Below are positions 42,232 to 55,826 of a stretch of 64,000 nucleotides of DNA, piece after piece. Numbering within the stretch: the stretch's first letter is position 1; each line of letters begins with the position of its first letter. Source of the stretch: Raphanus sativus. Lineage: Eukaryota; Streptophyta; Magnoliopsida; Brassicales; Brassicaceae. Position numbers and translations under genes: made by a program. The notes beneath the pieces were generated by a model. That model did no database searches. It was given only the letters and a program-made list of their open reading frames with translations, and was not told where the DNA came from. The DNA is taken from NCBI RefSeq assembly GCF_000801105.2, contig NC_079514.1:16284293-16348292 (forward strand). The letters run 5' to 3'.

Positions 42232-43985
42232 TAAGTGATAACCTGCGCCTTGCGCATGATGAATAGATTAAAAGAAATTATAAATTTTTGTTAATAAATA
42301 TTAAAAAGATAAAGCCAATCTTATAATGATGGTTGGTCGTCTGATATAAACTGTTAGAAGATGTCAAGAAGAAATTGAACACTCTAGTCATGTATATATA
42401 GTGATAACTGATAGGAAAGTTGTGGTACCGTAGATATTAGTTTAAGTCATGTATATAGTGATAACTAATAGGGTTAGTTTCACCTCAATTTGAAAGAAAA
42501 CGAATATTCTATCTCCAAAATTTAAATCTTAATAATCCCAAAATTTTAGTTCATAATTTAGAATTTTAAAAAGTATCATAACTAAGAAATCAACATATAG
42601 GAAACAATATTAACTATGAAATTTGACTCTAGAAAACAATATTAACTATGAGATTTGATAATATTAAGGAATCTAATAATTTATATGGTCAAAATTATTT
42701 GTCTATCACCATTTATGTTGATTACTTAGTTAAAAAAAAATTTTAGGGCTTAAATTAAAGGATTGCAAAGACTAAATTTAATATCGTACAATCAATTAAG
42801 AGATAAAAACCAATTATATCTGCTTATTCAAGTTTTAAATAAATATTCAAATCATCGTCAACTAAATGATATATGTATAGACGATAATTTTGAATATAGT
42901 TTTAAAAATATTTTTTGATCATGAAAAAATAATAAAACTAAAAAAAAATAATTTGTTTCAATAGTGATTCATATATTAAGGTTATAGTACGAAAAAATAT
43001 ATTTATTTCAACAGTGATTCATCAAAATCATTGACCCGACTGGTTTTACTGGTCAAGTTAGTAAGGCATATATTTTGACTTGCTATTATCTACATGTAAA
43101 CCTATAAATGACAACTTCACTTTCATGTATAATATATATGTTGGTATATTATATGGTTAATTTAGATATATAGAAGTGGATTATATTATGTCGGTATTTA
43201 ACGTCATATATATTAGAAGTTATATATATATATTAGAAGTTATAAATCAAATAAAATTCATATATAATATAATGATATTTTAATCATATTTAAATAGTAT
43301 TTAAGCGATATATGACAGCCAAATAAATAATGTAACGGTCAAGTTTATAGTTAAATTATGTTTGGTCCGTCTAAATTAACCTATTAATATTTCTTTGTTT
43401 ATATATAACAGTCTGTAACAGTCAAGTTTATAGTTAGATTATGTTTGGTCCGTCAAAATAGTCAATTACAAAATTAACATATGCATTGAACAAAATACTA
43501 CACAGAAATATTTCAGCAGCTTCATACAAAATACAATTTCATGACACCAATATTAAGAAAATAAAAAGAAGTAACTATTTTTTAGATCTGATATGAGTTC
43601 AAGTTTAGCATCTTAAGCACCTACAACTTTGAACTTCAGTGTAAATATGATTTTCATGAACTCTAAAATTTTTGATATCTAGACTTGTGACATAATAAAA
43701 CTATTAGAAAAATTATCGGAATACCTCAATTCATTGTTGCAAATTTTTTTTGAGTGAATTTGATATGGAAAAGAGTTCTTTATTTTCAAACAAGATTTTG
43801 AGGTTTTTCTCCTCCCACCTAAAATCTTTTTTATGTGTTGTTTTTTAATTTTGTTTCCATGTTTTCTGTAATGGTTCAGAGACAACTATTTATAGGTAGA
43901 AAGAGAGACTAAACTTTCTCAAATTACTTCGTCCTTTTTTCTATTATAAGTGAAAGTTTTGAAAGTAAATATTATTGTTTTGAAG
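42232..43985. other. AT-rich intergenic region with short tandem duplications
   Basis: At 42236-42262 a complement of a Helitron-like 3' end (GCAAGGCGCAGGTTATCAC) is seen. Two tandem duplications are clear: ~37 bp (aacaatattaactatga, 42603-42655) and ~85 bp (gtcaagtttatagtta ... atgtttggtccgtc, 43335-43460). No gene. Confidence 0.5.
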
Positions 43986-44993
43986 TCAATGAGTCTGACC
44001 AGGAATTTTGCAAAGCTTGAACTTGTACATACTCTTACCACTAACTCCGTTCTCTAACCAATACTTATCAACTAAGTACAACCCATCATAGACATAACGC
44101 TTCCCTTTACCATCCCATCTCTCCAGGCCACGGATCACTCTCACTTCGGTCTTGTGCCTCATGCTGTTAGCTAAAGCTAAGTTTCCCTTGATCATCCTCT
44201 GATCTTCAGTTTTCTTTTCATGCTTGCTTATCACGTTACCTCCTTCACCTGTGTATATCACAACACCTGCTTCAAACTTATCATTGTAACCATATCCTTC
44301 CGAGGCGACGATGCTTGTCGCGTACTTCACACCTCCTACGTCCATGTAGTCGATCCCGCACATGGTCTTGAAGTGAAGCCCGACAAGACGAAGTTCTGTT
44401 TTGTACTGAAACTCGTCGCCGATGTTGATTCCAGGAACTGGTCCGATTCTCTTCTCTGCATTCACGTGTTTACCTTCACTCTCTAGGAAAGCCTGTGCTT
44501 TGAGGTCTATTCTAGCTGTAGCGTCAAATGAATCTCCACCACGCCTTGCTTGTTTATCTCGATCTAACTCTCTGTAAACATCTTTAAAAGCACGCAAGAC
44601 CTCGAGCACTTTCTCACGAGGTGTAGGAGGTGCAGCAACAACATGGTCATGATCAGAGTGTTTAGACTCTGGTTCTTGTTTGGAACAACTTCCCTTGTAT
44701 TTAGGAGCTCCAAGAACACGATCATGGAAAGATCTTAACGCCGGTTCTTGTAGTTTGAGACAAGTTTCTTCAGGTTTTGGAGCGCGAACAAGAACACGAT
44801 CGTGTTTAGAGGTTCTAAACTTTTGTTCTTCCTTGGGAGAAGCACCAACAGGTTCCGAATCTGAAACAACATCATCACTTGTTCTTGAATTGGTGAAATG
44901 ATCCTTGTCAGGGAAATTAGCGGGATTAGTTCCACAACCAGGTGGAAAATCTCGAATTGCATAGACAATTGGTCTCTTACGAGCACGATCCAT
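43986..44993 (-). CDS. YDG/SRA-domain protein, second tandem copy, 335 aa
   Basis: Single coding exon opening MDRARKRPIVYAIRDFPPG-CG. The middle is low-complexity with three related blocks around 'DRVLGAPK / HDHVVAAP' (about residues 65-125), suggesting internal repeat expansion. The SRA domain occupies about 180-330: GPVPGINIGDEFQYKTELRL, GLHFKTMCGIDYMDVGG, TSIVASEGYGYNDKFEAGV, VIYTGEGGNVISK, GNLALANSM, YVYDGLYLVDKYW, MYKFKLCKIPGQ. As with its neighbour, there is no SET domain. It is predicted to bind methylated DNA. A leader intron is likely from 44999 (AG) back to a GT near 45382. Confidence 0.9.
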   Translation of the reverse strand: MDRARKRPIVYAIRDFPPGCGTNPANFPDKDHFTNSRTSDDVVSDSEPVGASPKEEQKFRTSKHDRVLVRAPKPEETCLKLQEPALRSFHDRVLGAPKYKGSCSKQEPESKHSDHDHVVAAPPTPREKVLEVLRAFKDVYRELDRDKQARRGGDSFDATARIDLKAQAFLESEGKHVNAEKRIGPVPGINIGDEFQYKTELRLVGLHFKTMCGIDYMDVGGVKYATSIVASEGYGYNDKFEAGVVIYTGEGGNVISKHEKKTEDQRMIKGNLALANSMRHKTEVRVIRGLERWDGKGKRYVYDGLYLVDKYWLENGVSGKSMYKFKLCKIPGQTH

Positions 44994-47844
44994 CTTCCTG
45001 TACAGACATTACAAAATGCACAATATCAAGTTTCTTTTAGACATTAGATAAATTCAAAACAATTTCTATATATTTCTTTCTGGACTGAATTTCTATATAT
45101 TTTAAGGAAAATTTTCACTAGAAAATATCTAAAGAGAAGTCTTGTTTTAAAAAAAAAATTGATTTTATGCACTTTTTACAGATCGTTTGAGAAAAGTTAA
45201 AGATAATTCAAAAAAAAATTAGCGAAGAGGATTTGAATTCCCTTTCATTTCTTTGGAGAAGAGAGAACAAAAGAAGGAGATGAAAGCATGAGGTAAGAAC
45301 TAAGACTAAGTCAGTTCAAAGAAGACAGATGACGAATAAAAAGTTAAATGTAAGAAGAAAAGACAAAGACACAAGATATTACCCGAGAAATCACGACGCG
45401 TAAAGACTGATCGATCTTCTTCTGCGGCTTTGCCTCAGGGGAAGCAAACGAACAGTCACGAGAAAATAAGGTAGAGTGTTGAATATGACTTGGTGCAGAG
45501 TTTGATAAATAGACAAAAAATGTGTACTTAATGTCTCTGTTGTTAAGGGGCCCATACCGTTCACTTAATTAAGGGTTGTGTGATGTTCTAAAATTAAAAT
45601 GAACCTGAAAAATGGCAAATATACTTTATTATTAGTTGGACGGACCACGTTTGATATGATCATGATTCCAATATCATGTACTATGGTTTACTAACAAAGC
45701 TACTTGAATGGTAATAAGGTTTGTGATAATTGCAAGAAGACCATAGGCAGAACACACAGATGAATAAATGCAATAAACGAAAAGAGCACATAGATTTAAC
45801 ATGATTCATCAGTAGACTATTTCTATGAGAAGAACAGATTAAATTGCTTTTTATTTTAGTTGCTGTAGAAGAGAAACAAAAAAATATACATACTGGTCTC
45901 TTATGTCCTAAAATCCTATTATTAATGGACTTAAAAACACTAAAAACTTAAACAGATTTGTGTTTTCTAAATCATCAAAGTGCTAGATACATACAAATTT
46001 CTCTACAATATCAAAATAGCGAACACAGATTTTTTAAAGTGGACACTTCAGGTAAACATCAAAGTTAATGCTATACTTAATCTAGTAGCATAAAAAGGAT
46101 GAGTGTTTTAAACTTTCATATGCTTTCTTTTGCGTTTTAGTAACCAACATTGATTAAACGGTATCATACAAAATAATGCAAATAATGCAAATGCTGCTAC
46201 TGCCATGTGGGTTTCATATAAAACGAATATAGTGTTCATATTCATGACATCTATGTATTACCTTAAATATGTACAGAAACTTTCCGTTTGTAAAAAAGGG
46301 TTGCTATTAAGAATTCAAGAAGATGACAAAAATATGAAAAGCCAGAAATATGAAAAAAACACTATATTTTAGAAAAGATTGATAACGATATTTTAGTCTT
46401 CTATGTAAGAAAGCGTATAAATAAGACATACAAATTGTTTCTCTATTTCTTTTTTGTTGTTGTAAAACAGAACTCTAGAAAATTAACCAACTGACGTTCT
46501 AACAAAAAGTAGTCTATTGAAAAAACTATTTGTACTATATAACATATAAATCTTTTATTTAAGAAAAACAGTTTAGGCTATTTGCTCGGCAAACAATCGT
46601 AATTTATCATTTACTTGATTCATTAAAAGTAACTGCGAACAAACCACAAAAGCAAAGTATAATCATCGAATCTGGTAGTGATGAAGCGGATTAAAAGACA
46701 ATTTGAGTAATTGATTTTCTTTATCTGTAAAATAGAATTTAATGTACCTAACCCTTCTGCTGACAACAAAAGATAAAAGGAAATTAATATCACACCATAA
46801 GATAATTTAATAATATAACTGTGTTGAAAATAAAACTGATAAAAGGTAGAAATGATTTTTGAATTAGTATGCCTGGTAAAACCATTTACATAGGTTTATA
46901 TAATTCACTACTATCTTTTTCTCTTTTCGATACTACACATCTTTATTTGTCTCTTTTATCTAATTACTAATAAATTTTATTATAACTAATTTAAATAATT
47001 GAAATGATATAGTTTTTAATAATTTTAATTTTTGTTGATATTTTTACATATTTTATAAAATGGGATTAGTCTATATTTATATATCATAAAACTATGAATA
47101 TGTTTTAGTATTTTTGAAAATGGTTTACTGTCAAATAATTGAATGAGATAAAACTCATAAGAATCTTGACAACCAATCAAAATTAAACACTAAATTTCAT
47201 CTGGTCATGCATATATTGCCCAAGTAAAAGCCAACACATGGCAGCTTAGACTGCTTTTCTTCTTTTCAACAAATTTAATATTTAGAGTGCATCACTTTCA
47301 AGTTGAATTATTGATTTAAGAGTCAATTGGGCGAAAATACTAAAAGAATATGGATATATGGTGCAATTTCTCTTGATTTAACTCTAGTATCGATGGTCTA
47401 ATGCAAAGAGTGAGCTTCCTTCTTGGTTTCGTAGGGCTTCGTAGGAAATAAAAAGTATAATGTGGAATCAAATGCACTTCTGTAAATAGGCCCACAAACT
47501 TTTTTTACACAAACTTTCAGTCCATAAAACAAACTTTTGCTGTTAATAGTTAAAAAAATCACTATGAAAAATTGACATGTTATGCATTGAGAAAAGTTGT
47601 TTTCACACTACATCTTAGGGAAAAATGGCATATAGCAAGCTTTTTTAATATAAAAAGACTTATGACTACTTTATTAGTGAATAAAATGAATTTTGAAGGT
47701 TTTTTTAATTCTTTGAACTCTTAAGTTGAATACAAAAGCCGGCCCTTCAAATTTAGGGGCCCAACCAAAAGAAATATTTAAGCCAGTTTCACATTTTTCA
47801 GAAATGCCTAAAGAACAAAGTTTTCTCTTTAGTAGAAAGAGATA
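44994..47844. other. SRA gene leader, then AT-rich intergenic sequence
   Basis: 44994-45480 contains the minus-strand leader intron and first exon (tcacgacgcgtaaagactga region). 45500-47840 shows no coding exon, RNA gene or clear transposon end. Confidence 0.4.
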
Positions 47845-47940
47845 TCTGATCTTCATTTTTCTTTGCATTGCTTACCACGTTTCCTCTTTCATCAGTATAA
47901 ACCACAACATCAGCATCAACCTTATCATTGTAACCCTATC
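47845..47940 (-). pseudogene. Relic of a third SRA-domain gene
   Basis: The minus strand reads GYNDKVDADVVVYTDERGNV followed by VSNAKKNEDQ, which aligns residue for residue with GYNDKFEAGVVIYTGEGGNV-ISKHEKKTEDQ of the gene at 43986-44993. Only ~30 codons remain; the flanking sequence is not SRA. It shows that the tandem array once had at least three members here. Confidence 0.75.
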
Positions 47941-48278
47941 ATTGTTGGCACAATAAAGTTTTCAAGAAATATATTTTAATAAGGAAACCAAACTTTCTTT
48001 TTTCTTCAAGTTTAGTAAAAACAAGAAGACAGTATATATATCAAATAAGACCGCCGAAAAGATCCCTTACAAGAAACTTCTTCCCTTTTAAATATATCTG
48101 CAGATTGCAATTTCTAATGCAGGAAATTAAAATCTCATTTGGCCACATTTTCTCAGCCAAGATAAAGAGAGTTTTATCTTCAATCATTAGAGACAGAAAG
48201 AGAGAGATCTTTGAAGAGGTCTTTTTAAGTATTTGTTCTGAGAAAACACCAATTGAGATTGAGAAGCTTTCTCTTCTT

Positions 48279-50470
48279 TCATATCATGTGAAGAAGCTCT
48301 GCTTGAGGGTATGATCCATTGGACGGCACATCAAGAAGAAGATCCTGATCAGAAATATCATTATCTTCATAGCTAAATGCCATAGATCCACCATAGCTCA
48401 TTTGATTGAAGGAAGAGACACTATTCTCTATAGTTTCATTGGTTTCCATGTGTTTTGAGCTAATCTTCATCACTTCTTTGGGGCTCTTCATCACTGCCCT
48501 TGTCTCTGAAGAGTTCAAAACTCAAAATTATCAGAAACAGAGAGAGTTTTTATTGCAGGAAGTTATGGATTGACATGATTTAAGAATCTTGAATTGACCT
48601 AAGAAGTTTTGGTTTAAGCTTTCACAAGGTCTTTCAATGGTTACTAGACTATGATTATCTGATGGTTTAGTAACAGAGTCTTCAATTCCTTTTCTCTGTT
48701 CCTGAAGAAAGGATTTTATGTGAACAAAAGCCGAAGTAAAAAAGAAACTATTTGTTTCATGAATAGTATATGTTAAAACCTTGAGCATGTGATAGGTTTC
48801 CAACAAATGGGATTTGTTGGGATCAGATAAAGCAAGCTTTGCAAGAGTCTTAAAGTCTGATCCTGAGGAAGAAAAAGATGGTGAGCATGTCTCAAAGACA
48901 CCATCAGCAACTAGTTGCTGAAACAAGGAGAAGTTTTCTCTGAATTGAGAACACTCAAACATGCTTCTGACGCTGGCAAATAGAAGAAAATGAGAAGTAT
49001 AAGAATTTTGAAAGTAGCAACTAAAAAAACCTATAAAACAATGAAGTTGCATTGAGTTTAAAACCTATCAGGAAGATCAACAGAGTCAACTTGAGGAAGT
49101 AATTTCATCAGCTTTTGTTGTTCTTCCTTTGTGAAATTTTCTATGAACTCATCATAATTGAAAACATCCTGGAGAAACAAGATGTTCCATGATAAGGCAT
49201 TTTCAAAATGATCTTTGAAGAAACAAAAAACTGTTGCAGATGAATTTTTTACCTTCAAATCTATGTTACAAAGTGGTAAACCATGTCTTCCCGAGACTTG
49301 AGATTTGGTCCTGCAACCAAAGTTTAGAGATCTCTGGCCTCTCTTCACCACAAATTCAGCAGAACGAATTGATGAGGACCTGCTGCTGTCAACCAAGAGT
49401 GAGCTAGCTTCAGTTTCCTCATGAGGATCTCTCAAAAGAACACTCCCATGTCCTATCACCATAGGTGATTCATTCTCATAAAGCAAGTCTTCCTCTGAAG
49501 TACCAGAGAGACAAGAAGACTGTTGTTCTTGTAAAATACTATAGAGATCCTTTGTGAGCTTCTCAACAGAAGAAGCCGCCTTAGGACGCCCCAACACACA
49601 TGTCCTCTTCTTACAAGGAAAAGTAGTTTCCCAGGCATTGGATTGATCACAGCTCTCCGAGTTGGATACAACCGACCCTGAACTCGACCTGTTGCTAGCT
49701 TCTAATTCGTCTAAAGCCCTCTTCTTCAAACCGTTGTTGGTTCTTTTAACCGTGAAGTTTTCTTGATATGGTTTCCTCTTGGGAGTCTTTTTGTTCAAAG
49801 GCATTCCATTAATCAACATCATCCTTGGAGCTCTGTGATCATTAATATCATCAGCACGAGAATGAAGGGGAGTGTAGTTTACTAATGATCCCTTCGTTCT
49901 CCATCTCGAACCACACGCATTGCACAATACTGGCTTCTCTGGTGGCCCGTTTCTCCATAGAGGTGTGCCTGTCAACAACATTTTCCCAATGATCAAACAC
50001 TAACAAACAAATGTCACAGTCATATTCTTCAGGTTGTATAAAATAAAGCGGAAAGAACAATTATCTATCAAGACCAAACGTTCTTATGATTTGAGTTCTG
50101 ATTCAACACAACTCGGCATTTTAAGAGACAAACTAAAGATCCAAATTTGCCACACAAAAAAAAACTAATGACTTCACTACACATTTGACAACAATACATA
50201 AACATATACAAAGCTAAGTGAGGAGTGATCAAAACAGCAAAGGACACACAACTTGTGGTTAAGGTCTCATAAACACATACACAAACATAATCATTTTCAT
50301 AAGATTCAATGTTTGTTCATGTTTGCATTATAAGTTGAATCAAGTTATTCTGTAAACAACCTGTAATCAGCTCAAAATCTGGACTTTAATTAATCAAAAT
50401 CAGGAATTGGTGAGAAAAACAAGAACTCACTTGTGACACCACAGTGATAGCAAGGCCCTTGCTTTCCCAT
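48279..50470 (-). CDS. GATA27: GATA zinc-finger/DEUBAD transcription factor, GATA27-like, 460 aa
   Basis: Six exons: 50431-50470, 49253-49968, 49065-49168, 48780-48972, 48599-48701, 48279-48505 (1383 nt), phase-consistent. The N-terminal GATA finger begins at residue 7 (CYHC, then [17 protein letters not shown], then CNAC; CX2C-X18-CX2C) and is split by intron 1, as expected for this class. After a basic region and Ser-rich middle ([25 protein letters not shown]-like [12 protein letters not shown]) comes an ASXH/DEUBAD-type segment: [47 protein letters not shown]. The C-terminus [20 protein letters not shown] is conserved. It is a nuclear DNA-binding regulator with an unknown target set. Gene order and sequence match At5g47140. 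Exon 3 is in frame with intron 2, so an unspliced reading frame also exists. Confidence 0.92.
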
Positions 50471-51618
50471 ATTTTTCAACAAAAAAAAAGTTATTTAATA
50501 TTATAGATAGCTTATTGAGTTTAAGACTATTGAGAAGCTTCACTGCTAAGAAATAAACCCAGAAAAGTCTATTCCTCAACAGAAGCCAATAAAAAAAACC
50601 TTCCTCTGTGAAAATTCGAGAAAACAAGAACAGCCCAGGAAATAAAAAGAGAGAAGAATCTAACAAATGGCTGTGAAAAAAAGGGAAAGAGAGAGAAAGT
50701 AACGAGGCTCTAGACAGAGAGAGAGACTTTTATGAATGTAAAAATGGCTCTTTTTTGTATTATGAAGTTAATGTTTCAGCTTCCTAGTCTTATACCACTA
50801 TTAATTTTAGTTTAAAAACTTTAATGTATACTTGACTTTGGAGATTTTCAATTACTTACTTAATTGAAAGGACATTTTATTTGATTTATTTCTTAGCTTT
50901 TTTTAAAGCATATCTGTATTTTCATTTGATTGAGAAGTGTATAAATGGTTAAGAAATAGAGTAATGCTTTTATTTTTTGGTTATCACTTTATTTTCCACT
51001 CCATTTTCAACTTCATTTCTCAATTTGGAGTAATTTATGGAGTGGGGTTGGAGATGGTCTAAGTAGAAACATTTGGTTAAAAGTAAAATTGACATACCAC
51101 ATTCACTAATTTCAGATTTTTTTAAAAGGTATGCAAACGCACCAAACAACATGAAACATGATGTATATAAGCTTTTTTTTTAAATGAAAAAAATAGTGAG
51201 CTCATCTAAATACTTTAATATTAGATAATAAATTTATAAGTATACAAAATTAACTAACATTAGTTATTGGTTTCAATGTGTTTCTTTTGCGTCTAAAATG
51301 CTCCAAGCGCTATGAACGGAATATATATTTACAGTTAAGCCTTTTTCCACTTAGAAAAGGTAAAATAATTGATCTAATCTTCAATAATTTATAGTTATAG
51401 AGAAGCCTCTAATGGTTCGAAAGTGACGATGGGGGGAGAGGCTGGAGGAATATCATTGCTTGTGCCTTATGGTTCCTTCCTGTTGACTATAGACTTTTCC
51501 TCTGATTTTGTTTTCTTTTGTCATTCCAACGAAAATTAAAGTTTTATAATGACAACAACTATAATAGTCATAACAAAGTAATAGTAGATGGTAAATAATA
51601 TTTATAAGAGTTGAATGG
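50471..51618. other. GATA27-like promoter and AT-rich intergenic sequence
   Basis: 50640-50740 is GA-rich leader/promoter. About 50985-51062 carries the common Brassicaceae repeat style 'cattttcaacttcatttctc ... gagtggggttggagatggtc'. No gene. Confidence 0.4.
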
Positions 51619-51898
51619 TACTCCTTCCGTTTTTTAATAAGTATCATTTTGACACTTTTTACGGAGATTAAGAAAATTATATTTTTTTTATCAACCAAAA
51701 AATTATATAATATACTAATATATCCATATTCAATACACTATTAGTTAAATGAGAATAATTTAAATAAAATTTATTAGTTATTCAAAAAAGTAAAAATAAA
51801 TTAAATATACAAAATTGTATTGAAATTGTAGAATGACACTTACTTTAAAACAAAATTAAAAATTTAAAGTGACACTTATTATAAAATAGAGAGAATAT
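51619..51898. mobile_element. Stowaway-like MITE
   Basis: TACTCCTTCCGTTTTTTAAT...AAGTATCATTTTGACA at the left pairs with TATTCTCTCTATTTTATAAT...AAGTGTCACTTT (complement) at the right; ~280 bp, TA flanks. Confidence 0.6.
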
Positions 51899-54796
51899 TA
51901 AATAAAAATAGAGAGAATATTCACAATATCATATTGAAATAAAAATTAGTTATCTGTTATTTTCCAATTAAATTATTTTTTTCTACTATACAGATTCATT
52001 TTCTGATTTTCACTATTTTAATTAATTTTTTCACAAATCAATTTTTCGTACAAAAAAGTTTAACTATAAGTGTTAAACAAAGAATGAGAGGGTTAAAAAG
52101 CCAAGAAGGAAAGATGAAATCAACAAGATTAGTTCTTTTCACTTTTGAATTTTATAGATATAGTAAAAACTCTTAAATTAATAATGTTGAGACTGTGATA
52201 TTTTATTAATTTATAAAAATGGTTTTTCATAGTTTTATGTTTTAAATATATAAATTTTCAAAAATAAGAAAAATATTTGATTTTGTGTATGTACATTAAC
52301 TAAAATTTTGAAACTTTATAATTTAATGAGACTATATATTTATATAGGATTTTCTAAAACTTTATTATCTTACTATTATTTGTATCATATTTTGAAACGG
52401 TCTAATTTGATGTAAAAAATGTATTAATTTATACCTTTTATTAATTTATCGAGTATAAATTAATAAAGATTCTACTGTATTGTGTATATAACTGATTGTC
52501 GTTTTGATAAATAGGAGTATAAGAGTAGGTTATAAGAATAGTTTTAACTTATGCAAAAGTATGTGATGGCATGACGTTGTGAATTAATATTTACATTTAT
52601 TAATAGATTCCAGAATATCAAACTAAATAAAATAAATGGTGTGTGAAGTCACCGGCCGTAACGATCATGGACACAACTCTTTTCTGCACCGTTTGATTTG
52701 GTTAAAGTATTTGTAATGATGGGGCCCACTTCTTTCGTTTGGTGAATGTGATTAGTGGGCTAATTTCGGTACATTACTCGTTGTCTACGCGTATTATAAT
52801 ACTGTTGCCTATTGCCACTAAGTTATATACTTACATACATATAAAGTTAACTATATATATTTATATATATGCGATTATCCATGATCAAGTTCCACATAAT
52901 TTGAGGTTTGGTAAAATAATGACATGTTATAATGAGATGTATAAAAAATAGGTTTTATATTTCAAGGAAAAAGTAAAATGTAGAAAACTTTGATCATGGT
53001 TACGTAACTCCAAAAATAACGCAGAGTCTCTATCAAATAATAGTACTTTATATCCTCAAGAGAGGTGTAAGGAAGCAATATAATCTCCTTCTTATTAATC
53101 AAGAAGCATTTTTAAAAAATAACCTTAAATATGTAAGTTATTTACATGAGTGCCATGCTGACGTGTCAGCACCATATTCACTCTCAGTCCATATATAGAA
53201 TCACCCTTGATTCACTACAGAAATTACAAAGAAATGCCATTGTGGTACCACTCGAATTTCCTCATATACATTATAGTTCAAAATGAATAATTGGACGATT
53301 TCGTGTAAAAAAAAAAAGTCAAAGATATGTCCGATTTCATCATTTCATGTTTAAGGAAAGTCAAAGATCATTACTATTTCTCTTAATTCTATTTCCCATT
53401 AACTCATTCCATGATTTCTTTTTCTATCAAAATATATTGCCATATATAAGGTTACCATAGATCATTGCCATATAATATATTACGCAATTATGTAGTATAA
53501 TGTTGTAAAATCTAATATTTGTTTTTTTTTCAATGCAAGATGTATCAGAAGCCATTTTATTAAAATTAAACTAAACATTTTTATAATGTATCAGAAGCCA
53601 TTTTATTATAACCGTATTTAATATATGAAAACTGCAATAAATTTTAAACTAATTTAGTATGTTATTTAATATAACCGTAATTTATGCCAAATCCTCCACA
53701 GAAATGGTTATCATTTTAAGTTTATACTATACACTTAATATTTGGTCAAATATCGTATTGAATATTGTTTCCTATATTAGGTTCGAAAATATAGTACTAA
53801 CCAAATTTTGGAAGGCGATAATGCGTGTAGTTAAATATAGTAATAGCGTAAATTTTGGGTAAACTACTCAATATTTGTTTCTGGTAATTCTTGTGTGCCT
53901 AAACCCTAAGTTGCCTGACTATATATGACCTTCTAAACTCATTTACTCAGCATCATTACCAACCAAGTTCGAACCAGTATGCAATCTAACAAAAATAAGT
54001 TCTATGCACTCAATATCTGAGTTGAAACATTTCAAAGGTGAAAAAGAGATGTAAAAAGTTTTTGGAAGCAATACTAAGCTAAAGGTGTAGAAACTTTTAT
54101 AATATTTTTTCATGGATGCAAAAATAAGTTTTTTTTAGTTTATTGCAATATGCTCTATATCAACTTAGCCCTGTCTAACCAAACAACTAACACTTTCATA
54201 TGGTAAATTTTTGCAGGAGGACAAAATGCGACATTTAAAAAGGTTTTGGTTTCTTAGTTTGATCCTTTTCTGAAACAAGGATAAAAAGGATTTTATTTCT
54301 CTTTTTGATTCAAATATATAAGCAGGTGACTTCAAATAGACGAGGAGCTTCATGTTCTCACATTTTGTTTGACCCTGAACTCCTAGAAATAGAAGCCTTC
54401 AAAAACAAGTAAGCATATATGAACATTTTCATCTGTTAATTATTTTACTTCTATGTTTGCTTACACAAACTACATTGACAGGATTTGTTTTTCAGGATAC
54501 CAAGAAGAGCCTTTTCATGTGAGTTGCATATTAATTCGAATTTTATTTTGGTTTTCAGTTTTTAAATAATAAAGCCTTTGTAACGTATCGTTCATATTTT
54601 GATTTGTACCATTGTTGTTTTTAGCATTTGATCTTAAGATTCTAATTGATGAACTATGTACCGTTTAAATTATCTTGCCAGGACTAAACTATTGAAAGCA
54701 TTATTTTTAGTTATTTATTGTCCATTGTTTAGTTTGTTTTATTTTGTTGCTAAATATTTCATGGAAATGAAATAATCGATTAGTTTATAAATATTA
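51899..54796. other. Gene-empty AT-rich region
   Basis: Only short random ORFs; no RNA gene, repeat family or coding homology recognised. A duplicated ~20-bp phrase (gtatcagaagccattttatt) occurs at about 53545 and 53588. Confidence 0.45.
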
Positions 54797-55058
54797 TAAA
54801 AACTACAAAGAGATTTCGCAGGTATAATTTCGGAAACAAAAGAAGATAAAAAATATTGAAAGAGTAATAAACTCCATAGTTTTGGGACATATTTAACAAC
54901 CATTGAAGGTTCGTCTTCTGGATTTTATATGTACTGGTATAAACTAATAAAATAATCGATTAGTTACGTTAGTTCATCATTATTATTAGTTCAAAAAAAA
55001 AAAAAGTAAACCCCTGTTATAATATTTTTTGTACCTGCAAAATCTCTTTGTAGTTTTT
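54797..55058. mobile_element. Small TIR element (MITE/foldback)
   Basis: Left end AAAAACTACAAAGAGATTTC-GCAGGTA and right end TACCTGCAAAATCTCTTTGT-AGTTTTT are inverted copies over ~27 bp with one mismatch; 262 bp, non-coding. Confidence 0.75.
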
Positions 55059-55825
55059 GTATATGTATTTTCTTATAGTGATTTTTATTTTACAATGCAA
55101 ACAAAAATTAAATTACAGAAAATATAATATTAATTTCCAACATTAAAAATATAAGAACAATTTAAGTTGAAATGTTTTCACAGATAAACTAATTTATTTG
55201 AAATCAAATTTCTATATATTTAAATGTAAATGATACACTTTATGGTATCAATTCATAATCGTGATTTGCAAGTTATGATCTTTAATTTAATGCATTTATG
55301 ATTTAGAATATAAGTGAGTGATATTTGTTATCAATATATTGATCTCCACTCAAATTTAGATTATTATTTAGGTCAATATTGTATTGTATATGGAAAGTCT
55401 TGATTGCAATCACAAAATTTTATGTGGAGATAAAATTAGTGCTGATTGCCGTTATTTATACTACCTTCTTAATCTTTACATCACAAACGAAATCCTTGAT
55501 TCAAATGTTTAATATTAACCTAAAACAGTATTCAGCCATATTTATCAACTTCCGAAAACAAAAACATTTGAAGAAATCTTAACTTGCAATTTGCCAATCA
55601 GTATCATCGAGCGTATATTTGATATATTGATCTCATTTAATAAAGAAATAATTTGAAACTTATATAAATATAAGTGATGGAAGTGCTTCAATGATATCAT
55701 CTTCTCTCTAACTTTTTTTGAGATCCAGTACTTAAATAAATGGCAGGTTTAGATTTAATTTGTTAGCGATTTGAAGCCTGTCTACACAATATGCCCCTCA
55801 CATAGAAGACCCACATTTAACATTT
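55059..55825. other. AT-rich intergenic sequence
   Basis: Nothing recognised. Confidence 0.4.
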
Positions 55826-55826
55826 A

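Noticed and set aside
43590..43690. Possible SRA C-terminal relic (FTLKFKVVGA on the minus strand)
   Set aside because: Too short and weak compared with MYKFKLCKIPG; may be chance.
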